Shown: in pieces, positions 9,546 to 17,102 of the stretch
How positions within the stretch are numbered: position 1 is the first letter of the stretch
How the letters are laid out: every line of letters begins with the position of its first letter
NCBI GenBank assembly: GCA_965217265.1
Contig: CBDCHP010000011.1
Coordinates: 434,001 to 498,000 of the forward strand
Reading direction: 5' to 3'
Length of the DNA stretch: 64,000 nucleotides
From: JAGRGG01 sp965217265
Lineage (GTDB): Bacteria; Pseudomonadota; Alphaproteobacteria; Geminicoccales; Geminicoccaceae
Translations under genes and position numbers: made by a program
The notes under the pieces: generated by a model
What the model was told of the DNA's origin: nothing
Databases searched by the model: none
What the model saw: only the letters and a program-made list of their open reading frames with translations

Positions 9546-10560
9546 AAGCGCTCAGGCGCTGCTCCGCGCGCATCGCCTGCAGCCGCCGCTCCCAGGCCCA
9601 GGCGGTGCCGACGATAACCTCAAGGTCGTCGTGGCGCGGGGTCCAGCCCAAGAGGCGCTTCAAGCGCCGGCTGTCGGCGACGAGGACGGCGGGGTCGCCC
9701 TCCCGGCGCGGACCCTCCTCGATCGGAAAGTCGACGCCCGTGGCCCGGCGCACGGCGTTGAGCACCTCGCGGACGCTGAAGCCGTGGCCGTAGCCGCAGT
9801 TGGCGATGAGCGAATCGCCGCCGCCGGCGAGATGATCGAGGGCGTTCAGGTGCGCCGCACTCAGATCGTCGACGTGGACGTAGTCGCGAACGCAGGTACC
9901 ATCATGCGTCGGGTAGTCGGTGCCGTTGATGCGCATCGCACCCCTGAGGCCGATCGCGGCCTCGCAGGCGACCTTGATCAGGTGCGAGTTGTTCGGCGTC
10001 GCCTCGCCGATGCGCGCCTTAGCGTCGGCGCCGGCGACGTTGAAGTAGCGCAGGATGCCGTAGCGCAGGCCCGACGCGGCGGCGATGTCGATCAACGCCC
10101 GCTCGGCCATCGCCTTCGAGCTGCCGTAGGGGTTGATCGGGTCGAGCGGCGTGTCCTCGTCGATCAACTCCTTGCCCGGCTGGCCGTAGACGGCGGCGGT
10201 CGAGGAGAAGACGACGGTCTTGATGCCGTACTGGGCGCAGAGATCGAACAGGCGAAAGGCGTTGCTCGCGTTGTTGAAGTAGTACTTGCCCGGGTTCGCG
10301 ACCGACTCGCCGACCCAGATGTGGCCCGCGGTGTGGATTACCGCATCGAAGCCGCGCGCGCCCAGCACCGCTTCGAGCCGCGCCCGGTCGGCGAGGTCGC
10401 CCTCGATCAGCTCGGCCCCCATGACGGCCCGGGGAACGCCTGAATAGAGGCTGTCATAGACGACCGGAACGTGCCCGGCGGCGCGCAGATCGCGGACGAC
10501 GTGGCTGCCGATGTAGCCGGCCCCGCCGGTGACGAGGACGTTCAAGGGCGCGCTTGGCAT
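9544..10560 (-). CDS. galE: UDP-glucose 4-epimerase
   Basis: This 338-residue extended SDR has the NAD-binding motif TGGAGYIGSH at residue 11, the SSTAAVYG catalytic Ser/Thr region and the YxxxK motif in NPYGSSKAMAE. Later segments DYPTHDGTCVRDYVHVDDL and NCGYGHGFSVREV are diagnostic of GalE. It interconverts UDP-glucose and UDP-galactose, supplying galactose for surface polysaccharides. It lies upstream, on the opposite strand, of the polysaccharide-export pair at 11.9-13.9 kb, which fits such a role. The minus-strand start is ATG at 10560 with GGAG upstream. The stop overlaps the palindromic element. Confidence 0.96.
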   Translation of the reverse strand: MPSAPLNVLVTGGAGYIGSHVVRDLRAAGHVPVVYDSLYSGVPRAVMGAELIEGDLADRARLEAVLGARGFDAVIHTAGHIWVGESVANPGKYYFNNASNAFRLFDLCAQYGIKTVVFSSTAAVYGQPGKELIDEDTPLDPINPYGSSKAMAERALIDIAAASGLRYGILRYFNVAGADAKARIGEATPNNSHLIKVACEAAIGLRGAMRINGTDYPTHDGTCVRDYVHVDDLSAAHLNALDHLAGGGDSLIANCGYGHGFSVREVLNAVRRATGVDFPIEEGPRREGDPAVLVADSRRLKRLLGWTPRHDDLEVIVGTAWAWERRLQAMRAEQRLSA

Positions 10561-10910
10561 GCTTTAAGGCTCCATGATGCGTGAATGAGGGCCGGGGCCT
10601 GCCACGGCGCGGCCGGCGCTGCGATATCGACCGACGGTTAAGCACCACACCCGGCTGCACGATAGCAACGGTTTTCCTGCTTGCCCACGCAGGGTGCCCC
10701 TCGATGAGGGGACAACCGATTGGAAACAGGTGAACCCTGCCACCCTGAACCCCCGATCAAGCATGGCCCCGACTTCGATCGGGGGTGACAAGGAAGAGAT
10801 TCAAGCGTCCAAACTCCGCACCTTGTCACCCCGCACTTGATGCGAGGTCCAGGGTGGCCGAGGGCTGACCTTCGATGGGTTGCGACGCTGGAGGCGTTTT
10901 ACCGCTGGTC
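10561..10910. repeat. Intergenic region with two REP-like inverted repeats
   Basis: No gene is visible in these 350 bp. Two palindromic units are present. One is at about 10734-10792, pairing CACCCTGAACCCCCGATC with GATCGGGGGTGACAAGG. The other is at about 10821-10857, CACCCCGCACTTGATGCG followed by AGGTCCAGGGTGG. These match the general form of dispersed CACCC...GGGTG palindromes that are frequent between genes in Alphaproteobacteria. A third relative is at 24107-24149. The galE promoter must lie in the part near 10560-10670. Confidence 0.7.
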
Positions 10911-11762
10911 TCAGCCCGGAACGGCGAGATCCGGGTCCAGGGTCGAGAGGAAACGGTAGTCCTTGCCGTCGAGGACGAGGCAGGTGAGGTCGCCGGTGAA
11001 GCAGGCGCCCGTGTCGATGCCGATCCGGTTTCGCCGCACCACCGGCGCATTCTCGATCGTGTGTCCGTGGACGATGACCTTGCCGTGCTCGGCCGTCGAG
11101 CTCAAGAAGGGCTCGCGGATCCAGGCGAGATCCTGGTCGGTCTGATCCTTCAAGGCCACGCCCGGCCGGACCCCGGCGTGGCAGAAGAAGTAGTCGCCGA
11201 GGCCGAAGCCCAGTTCGAGCGCGTCGAGAAAGTCCATGTGCTCGGGCGGAATCGAGGCGGCGATCTGGGCGCGGGCGTCGTCCATGCGCGGCCCGTTGGG
11301 CAGGTCGAAGTCCATCTTGACGCCGTAGCTGAGCAAGGTGGCGTCGCCGCCAAAGCGCATCCAGCCCTCGCCCCCGTCCTGGCCGCGGACAAACTCGCGC
11401 AGCCACAAATCGTGGTTGCCGAGCAGCATGACCCGCCTGAAACCGGGGATCGGCCGGTTGATCAGGTGGTCGACGACGCCCTTGCTCTCGAAGCCGCGAT
11501 CGACGAAGTCGCCCAAGTAGACGATCAGCTTATCGCGCTCGGCGCCGCTCGCGGCGGCGTCCTCGGCGATCAGAGTCTCGATCGCGCCCAGAAGGTCGAG
11601 GCGGCCGTGGATGTCGCCGATCGCGTAGACGCGAAGGTTGGCCGGCAGCCGGGCGGGGGCACCGCCGACGCTCGGCCGCTCGGTCCCGCCGTCGCCGGCG
11701 GGGCGGGAGAAGAGACGCTTGAGCAGGGTCGGGCTCCTGTTGTGGCTTATCGGCGACATCAT
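10911..11762 (-). CDS. PPP-family metallophosphoesterase (serine/threonine phosphatase-like)
   Basis: The motifs of the PPP phosphatase fold appear in order: GDIHGRLD, YLGDFVDRG, LLGNHDLWL, FCHAGVRPG and VIVHGHTI. All the metal-binding Asp, His and Asn residues are present. The family includes bacterial Ser/Thr phosphatases and ApaH-type enzymes. A size of about 283 residues and the lack of an ApaH-specific C-terminus favour the PrpA/PphA-type group, but the substrate is not determined. The reading frame stays open upstream to 12026. That part overlaps the start of the plus-strand barrel gene and lacks domain-like sequence, so I start at ATG 11762 (or 11759). Confidence 0.88.
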   Translation of the reverse strand: MMSPISHNRSPTLLKRLFSRPAGDGGTERPSVGGAPARLPANLRVYAIGDIHGRLDLLGAIETLIAEDAAASGAERDKLIVYLGDFVDRGFESKGVVDHLINRPIPGFRRVMLLGNHDLWLREFVRGQDGGEGWMRFGGDATLLSYGVKMDFDLPNGPRMDDARAQIAASIPPEHMDFLDALELGFGLGDYFFCHAGVRPGVALKDQTDQDLAWIREPFLSSTAEHGKVIVHGHTIENAPVVRRNRIGIDTGACFTGDLTCLVLDGKDYRFLSTLDPDLAVPG

Positions 11763-11931
11763 AGACCGGTCTGCCCCCGATGCGGAACGCGACACGCTTA
11801 AATCGCGCCACGATTGTTGCAAGAGGGGAATGAGTGCCGTTAAGCACGACCCCGATCGAGACGACCGCCGTCGCGCGACGGCGGTCGTGGACCCGCCGGC
11901 GGTGTCGATGCCCGGCGTCAGCACGAGGAGA

Positions 11932-13161
11932 ATGGTCGTGATCAAGCGGACGCTCGCCGCCACCTTGTTGGCGACGGTGGCGCTCACGCCCCTGCTGGCG
12001 GCGGCGCAGGATGCCGACATCCGCAACCAGTCGGTTCAGGACCGGCCGCGGCCCGACTACGACGCTTTGGGCGTCCGCCAAGGCGTGTTCCTCATCTACC
12101 CCCAGGTCGACGCCGGCCTCACCTACGACAGCAACATCTTCGCCGACGACAGCGACGAGGAAGACCTCATCCTCTCCGTCGCGCCCTCGGTCACGGCGCA
12201 ATCGCAGTGGTCGCGCCACGAACTCGAAGCCACCCTCGACGCCGAAGGGGCGGCCTACGTCGACCACGAGGACGCGAACTACCTCGATTTCGGCGGCAGC
12301 CTCGCCGGCCGCTTCGACATCAGCCGCGCCAGCTTCGCCCGGGGCGTCGTCGAGGCCGGGCGCGAGCACGAGGATTTCGCCTCGCCCGACGAGGTCAACG
12401 ACGACGAGACGACGAACCTGTTTCGCTACCTCGTCGGCGCCGACTACCGGCAGACGTTCAACCGCGTCTACGTCCAGCCCGGCTTTCGCGTGCAGCGCAT
12501 CGACTTCGACGACAGCGACGTTAATTTCCGCGATCGCACCCGCTACCTCGCCGCCCTTCGCGCCGCCTACGCCCTCTCGGCGCGGCTGCGGCTGCTCGCG
12601 GTCGGCGAGTACGACATCGTCCGCTACGACGAACAGCTCGCGCTCGACCGCGACAACACGGGCATCGCGGCCCGCGTCGGCGTCGAGGCCGAGTTGACCG
12701 GCCTCCTGTTCGGCGAGCTGACGGCGGGCTTCGTCCACCGCGAGTACGACGACGGCGACCTCGACGACGTCAACGGCCCCTCGGTCGTGGGGGCGCTGAC
12801 CTACAACGTCACCCCCCTCACCTCGATCACCGCCACCGCCGCGGCGGGGGTCGAGGAGACGACCGTCGAGTTCGACGACGACGCCGCCTCCTCGCAGCGC
12901 TCGATCAGCGCCACCGTCGAGGTCTTCCACGAATTGCGCCGCAACATCCTGCTCAGCGGCGAGGCCGGCTACATCCGCGACGACTTCACCGGCACAAGCC
13001 GCACCGACGACACCTACGCGCTGGGCCTGGGCGCCGAATACTTCCTCAGCCGCAACCTCTCGCTTTTCGGCTCGTACCGCTTCAGCTCGCGCTCCTCCGA
13101 CGCCGACGACGCCGAGTACGACCGCAACGTCGTCTTCGTCGGCGTCAACGCGCGGCTCTAA
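11932..13161 (+). CDS. Outer-membrane beta-barrel protein (BBP2-like, exopolysaccharide-associated)
   Basis: The start is ATG 11932 with CGAGGAG just upstream, giving 409 residues. The signal peptide ends in PLLAAAQ. The mature part shows alternating polar/aromatic beta-strands rich in Asp, such as VDAGLTYDSNIFADD and FLSRNLSLFGSYRFSSRSS, and it ends in ...VFVGVNARL. This pattern fits the BBP2_2-type barrels found next to Wza-like exporters in alphaproteobacterial polysaccharide loci. The predicted site is the outer membrane. The next gene, 171 bp downstream on the same strand, is a polysaccharide export lipoprotein, so the two probably work together in secretion of a surface polymer. Confidence 0.82.
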   Translation: MVVIKRTLAATLLATVALTPLLAAAQDADIRNQSVQDRPRPDYDALGVRQGVFLIYPQVDAGLTYDSNIFADDSDEEDLILSVAPSVTAQSQWSRHELEATLDAEGAAYVDHEDANYLDFGGSLAGRFDISRASFARGVVEAGREHEDFASPDEVNDDETTNLFRYLVGADYRQTFNRVYVQPGFRVQRIDFDDSDVNFRDRTRYLAALRAAYALSARLRLLAVGEYDIVRYDEQLALDRDNTGIAARVGVEAELTGLLFGELTAGFVHREYDDGDLDDVNGPSVVGALTYNVTPLTSITATAAAGVEETTVEFDDDAASSQRSISATVEVFHELRRNILLSGEAGYIRDDFTGTSRTDDTYALGLGAEYFLSRNLSLFGSYRFSSRSSDADDAEYDRNVVFVGVNARL

Positions 13162-13332
13162 GGCCGCCTCGTCAGGATGGCGCATCGGCGGTCTGGCCGC
13201 GGCACGATTTTTCACCGCTCGAAGGACGAACTGCGCTATCGAGTGCCGCGCGCGCCGTCTTTCCCACAGGTAGAGGGTGCGGCCCCGCCGTTTGCGTCGG
13301 AGACGTTTGCAATTGCTCGGAGTACTTGAACG

Positions 13333-13941
13333 ATGGTGCGCTTGTCGCTGAAGGCTATGGCCTTGGCCTTGTTCTTGACCCTCACCGGCTGCGGCGGCGG
13401 GTCGGGCCCGCAGGTTGGTGGCAATCCCGGCGACGCGACCGCGACGCCCGCCAACGCCGGCGGCGAGGCGGTGCAGTTGCGGGCCGAGCCCTACCGCCTC
13501 GCCTCGGGCGATAGGGTGCGGGTCAACGTCTTTCGCCACGAGGACCTGTCGGGCGAGTTCCAACTCGACGGCAACGGCAACTTTGCCCTGCCGCTCGTCG
13601 GCGAGGTCGACGCCGACAAGCAGACGACGCGCGAGCTGGAGCAGCGGATTGCGGACGCGTACTCGCAAGGCTACCTCGTCAACCCGCAGGTCAGCGTCGA
13701 GGTCTTGAACTACCGCCCGTTCTACATCCTAGGCGAGGTCAACAACCCCGGCAGCTACGAGTTCAGCGAGGGCATGACCGTCATCAACGCCGTGGCGCTG
13801 GCGTCGGGCTTCACCTTTCGCGCCGACAACGACGCCATCCAGTTGCAGCGCGGCGGCTCGAACAGGCCCCCAGTCGTCGTCACCCCGACCTCGCAGGTGC
13901 TGCCCGGCGACATCATCACGGTGCCCGAGCGCTGGTTCTAG
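13333..13941 (+). CDS. Wza-like polysaccharide export lipoprotein
   Basis: The protein has 202 residues with a lipoprotein signal (LFLTLTGC; Cys after LTG). An export domain follows (YRLASGDRVRVNVFRHEDLS, DGNGNFALPLVGEV, AYSQGYLVNPQVSVEV), then one SLBB-like segment (FYILGEVNNPGSYEF, GMTVINAVALASGF). These are the PF02563 plus SLBB parts of outer-membrane polysaccharide exporters. It is shorter than E. coli Wza (about 380 residues), as is common for alphaproteobacterial forms. It follows the beta-barrel gene. No Wzc-type co-polymerase or polymer-synthesis glycosyltransferase lies beside it. Confidence 0.92.
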   Translation: MVRLSLKAMALALFLTLTGCGGGSGPQVGGNPGDATATPANAGGEAVQLRAEPYRLASGDRVRVNVFRHEDLSGEFQLDGNGNFALPLVGEVDADKQTTRELEQRIADAYSQGYLVNPQVSVEVLNYRPFYILGEVNNPGSYEFSEGMTVINAVALASGFTFRADNDAIQLQRGGSNRPPVVVTPTSQVLPGDIITVPERWF

Positions 13942-14010
13942 ACGATCTGCGTCTAAAGCCCCGCCCGCCGGTCGAGACGGCCCGCGCGGGCCTCGCGAGG
14001 GGGAGACGGC

Positions 14011-15945
14011 ATGGCGGTCGCTGACGCCGAGAAGCCCGGCTGGCTGGAGGGGTTGCGCGTCTACCTCGACCGCCGTGTCCTCGCCGTCCTCCTGCTCGGC
14101 TTCACCAGCGGCCTGCCGATCCTGCTCGTCTTGAGCACGCTCTCGGCGTGGCTTACCGAGGCCGGGGTCGACATGGGCACGATCGGCCTGTTCGGCTTCG
14201 TCTTCGCCCCTTACGTCTTCAAGTTCGCGTGGTCGCCGCTCGTCGACCGGCTGCCGCTGCCGCCGTTCACGACGCTGTTCGGCCGCCGCCGCGGCTGGAT
14301 GCTGTTCGCCCAGATCGGCCTGATCGTCAGCATCTGGGGCTTGGGCCGAACCGACCCGGTCACGGATCTGTGGTGGACGGCGTTCGCCGCCGTCCTCGTC
14401 GCCTTCTTCTCGGCGACGCAGGACATCGCGATCGACGCCTTTCGCATCGAGAGCCTGCCGCAGGAAAAGCTGGGCGCCGGCGCCGGCGTCGTCGTGCTCG
14501 GCTATCGCATCGCCATGTTCACGGCCTCCGCCGGCGCCCTCTACCTCGCCGCTGAGGTCGGTTGGTCGACGGCCTACGCGGTCATGGCGCTCCTCGTCCT
14601 CGTCGGCGTCGGCACCGTGCTCGCCGTCAAGGAGCCGAAGGGCTCGACGACGCGGCTGATCGACGACGACCTCTTGGACGAGGAGCGCAACCTGCGCGAG
14701 GTGCCGGCCGACCGCTTGGCGGCACTGCGCGGCTTGAGCGGCGTCCTGCTCACCGTCCTCGTCTGGCTCGTCGTCCTGGAGCCGCTCTCCTTCCTCTTCG
14801 GCCTGCTTGGCCCCTACAACGCCGGCTGGGCCGGGTCTTGGGGGATCGGGCACACGTTCGGGCTCGCCCTCGTACTGGCCGGCAACGTCGCGATCATGGG
14901 GCTCGGCCTGCGCGTCGCCTACCGCATGTGGCGCCTCGACCCGAGCACCGGCCCCGACCTCAAGACCTACGCCCTCCTGGCGCTCGGCTGGGCGGTCTTC
15001 AAGATCGTCTGGTACGTGCTCAGCGCAGCACCGCCCTACTTCGGCGAGGTCTACGGCTGGGCGCTGCTGGCGCTGATCGGCCTCGCCGTCAACGGGGTTC
15101 TCGCCCTCTTCGGCGCGGGGCCGATCGTCCTCGACGCGGCGTCGAGCGTGCCTTGGGTGATGATCCTCTCGTTTTGGATCGAGTTCTTCGTCCTCGTCGC
15201 GGTCTACGGCGTGCCCTACTTCAGCCTGCGGGCGATCGCGACCTTCGGCCGCGTCCCGATCAAGGGGGAGCACAAAGTCCATCTGTGGATGCGCCGCGCC
15301 GTGATCGAGCCGTTCCACGACTTCTTCGAGCGCCACGGCCTCAAGGCCGCGCTCACCATCCTGGCGCTGATCTCGCTGTTCAAGGCGTCCGACGCGGTCC
15401 TGACCTTGATGGCCAACCCCTTCTACCTGGAGACCGGCTTCACGCTCAAGCAGATCGCCATCGTCTCGAAGACGTTCGGCCCTTGGATGAGCGTCGTCGG
15501 CGGCATCCTGGGCGGCACGCTGACATACCGCCTCGGCCTGATGCGCTCGCTCGCCGTGGCGGCGGTGGCGATGGGCGTGTCCAACTTGATGTACGCGCTG
15601 ATGGCGGTGATCGGCGACAGCATGGCCTTCTTCTACCTCCTCATCATCGTCGAGAACGCGGCCGGCGGCGTCGGCTCGGCCGTCCTCGTCGCCTACCTCT
15701 CCGCCTTGTGCAACGTCCACTACACGGCGGTGCAGTACGCGCTTCTAACCTCGTTCATGCAGCTGTTCGCCAAGTTCGTCGTCATCCCGGCGTCGGGCTT
15801 CTACGCCGAGGGCGTCGGCTGGGTCTGGTTCTTCACGACCTCGGCCCTCATGTCGCTGCCGGCGCTCCTCCTCGTCTACGCCATCGCCCGGCAGGGGCTT
15901 GCCGCCCCCGTACCCACGGGGGCGGCGGACGGGCACGCCGCTTGA
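14011..15945 (+). CDS. AmpG-like MFS permease
   Basis: This 644-residue multi-spanning membrane protein begins with the AmpG-like core: LLLGFTSGLPILLV, FAPYVFKFAWSPLVDR, ATQDIAIDAFRIE. AmpG permeases import anhydromuropeptides for cell-wall recycling and beta-lactamase induction. The protein is longer than typical AmpG (about 490 residues) because of an insertion of extra hydrophobic segments in the middle (about residues 240-420). The substrate is therefore inferred only at family level. The start is ATG 14011 with GAGGGGGAG upstream. A perfect GC-rich inverted repeat (GGCCCGCGCGGGCC, 13979-13992) lies before the RBS. Confidence 0.85.
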   Translation: MAVADAEKPGWLEGLRVYLDRRVLAVLLLGFTSGLPILLVLSTLSAWLTEAGVDMGTIGLFGFVFAPYVFKFAWSPLVDRLPLPPFTTLFGRRRGWMLFAQIGLIVSIWGLGRTDPVTDLWWTAFAAVLVAFFSATQDIAIDAFRIESLPQEKLGAGAGVVVLGYRIAMFTASAGALYLAAEVGWSTAYAVMALLVLVGVGTVLAVKEPKGSTTRLIDDDLLDEERNLREVPADRLAALRGLSGVLLTVLVWLVVLEPLSFLFGLLGPYNAGWAGSWGIGHTFGLALVLAGNVAIMGLGLRVAYRMWRLDPSTGPDLKTYALLALGWAVFKIVWYVLSAAPPYFGEVYGWALLALIGLAVNGVLALFGAGPIVLDAASSVPWVMILSFWIEFFVLVAVYGVPYFSLRAIATFGRVPIKGEHKVHLWMRRAVIEPFHDFFERHGLKAALTILALISLFKASDAVLTLMANPFYLETGFTLKQIAIVSKTFGPWMSVVGGILGGTLTYRLGLMRSLAVAAVAMGVSNLMYALMAVIGDSMAFFYLLIIVENAAGGVGSAVLVAYLSALCNVHYTAVQYALLTSFMQLFAKFVVIPASGFYAEGVGWVWFFTTSALMSLPALLLVYAIARQGLAAPVPTGAADGHAA

Positions 15946-16008
15946 CCATTAGGCGGGCGTCTGCCTTACTCTCCTCCAAGACTTTATACCCGACGGGAGG
16001 ATTTGTTC

Positions 16009-16983
16009 ATGGTTCGAACGAAGTTGCGTGCGCTCGCACTCGGCGCGGCGACGGTTGGTCTCCTGGGCGCCGGCGGCGCCTCGGCCGAGACCTTCATCAC
16101 CATCGGCACCGGCGGCCAGACCGGCGTCTACTACGTCGTCGGCCAGTCGATCTGCCGCCTCGTCAACCGCGGCACGGCCGAGCACGACATCAAGTGCACC
16201 GCCCCCTCGACCGGCGGCTCGATCGCCAACGTCAACGCGATCAAGGCCGGGCAGATGAACATGGGCGTCGCGCAGAGCGACGTGCAGTACAACGCCTACA
16301 ACGGCGTCGCCGACTTCGAGGGCGACGAGGTCGACAACCTGCGCTGCGTCTTCGCCGTCCACCCCGAACCCTTCACCGTCGTCGCCCGCCAGGATTCGAA
16401 GATCGAGTCCTTCGACGATTTGAAGGGCAAGCGGGTCAACGTCGGCAACCCGGGCTCGGGTCAGTTGGCGACGATGGAGGTCGTGCTGGAATCTAAGGGC
16501 TGGACGATGGACGACTTCTCCCTTGCCTCGCAATTGAAGCCGGCCGAGCAGGCCTCGGCCCTGGGCGACAACAAGGTCGACGCGATCGTCTACACCGTCG
16601 GCCACCCGAACGGCTCGATCCAAGAGGCGACGACCACGGTCGAGGCCAACCTCGTGCCGGTCACTGGGCCTGAGATCGACAAGCTGGTCGAGGACAACCC
16701 CTACTACGCCAAGGCGACGATCCCCGGCGGCATGTACAAGGGCACCGACAGCGACACCGACACCTTCGGCGTCAAGGCGACCTTCGTCTCCTCGACCGAC
16801 ACCGACGACGAGACGATCTACCAAGTCGTCAAGGCGGTGTTCGACAATTTCGACCGCTTCAAGCGCCTGCACCCGGCGTTCGAGAGCCTGGAGCCCGAGA
16901 CGATGATCAAGGAGGGCGAGGGCTGCTCCGCCCCGATGCACCCCGGCGCCGAGCGCTACTACAAGGAGCAGGGCTGGATGTAG
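16009..16983 (+). CDS. TAXI-family TRAP transporter substrate-binding protein
   Basis: This is a 324-residue periplasmic protein. The start is ATG 16009, eight bases after GGGAGG; an in-frame TTG at 16003 is less likely. The signal peptide ends in GGASAE. The mature protein opens with TFITIGTGGQTGVYYVVG, the TAXI signature, and continues with CTAPSTGGSIANVNAIKAG. The family binds organic anions such as glutamate or 2-oxoacids for TRAP transport; the ligand is not predictable here. It is followed by the fused TRAP membrane subunit and a UspA-type protein, a standard three-gene layout. Confidence 0.95.
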   Translation: MVRTKLRALALGAATVGLLGAGGASAETFITIGTGGQTGVYYVVGQSICRLVNRGTAEHDIKCTAPSTGGSIANVNAIKAGQMNMGVAQSDVQYNAYNGVADFEGDEVDNLRCVFAVHPEPFTVVARQDSKIESFDDLKGKRVNVGNPGSGQLATMEVVLESKGWTMDDFSLASQLKPAEQASALGDNKVDAIVYTVGHPNGSIQEATTTVEANLVPVTGPEIDKLVEDNPYYAKATIPGGMYKGTDSDTDTFGVKATFVSSTDTDDETIYQVVKAVFDNFDRFKRLHPAFESLEPETMIKEGEGCSAPMHPGAERYYKEQGWM

Positions 16984-16995
16984 ACCTCAGCCTCT

Positions 16996-17033
16996 CGACC
17001 GGGGAGCCGACCCACCCGTCCGCCCCCCGGTCG
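16996..17033 (+). promoter_or_regulatory. Intercistronic stem-loop in TRAP operon
   Basis: Nine-base arms CGACCGGGG (16996-17004) and CCCCGGTCG (17025-17033) enclose a 20-base loop between the binding-protein stop codon and the permease gene. There is no T tract. A hairpin here would fit 3'-end protection or partial termination, which usually makes the binding protein more abundant than the membrane subunit. That role is inferred. Confidence 0.5.
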
Positions 17034-17102
17034 TTCAACCCTTGAAGGGGTCGATCGCCACGAAGAAGCGACGCGCCGGTGGACCTGGGTACGGAGGAAG
17101 CA

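Noticed and set aside
11763..12026. N-terminal extension of the PPP phosphatase gene
   Set aside because: It overlaps the start of the plus-strand barrel gene and shows no domain-like sequence; an ATG at 11762 or 11759 gives the normal length.
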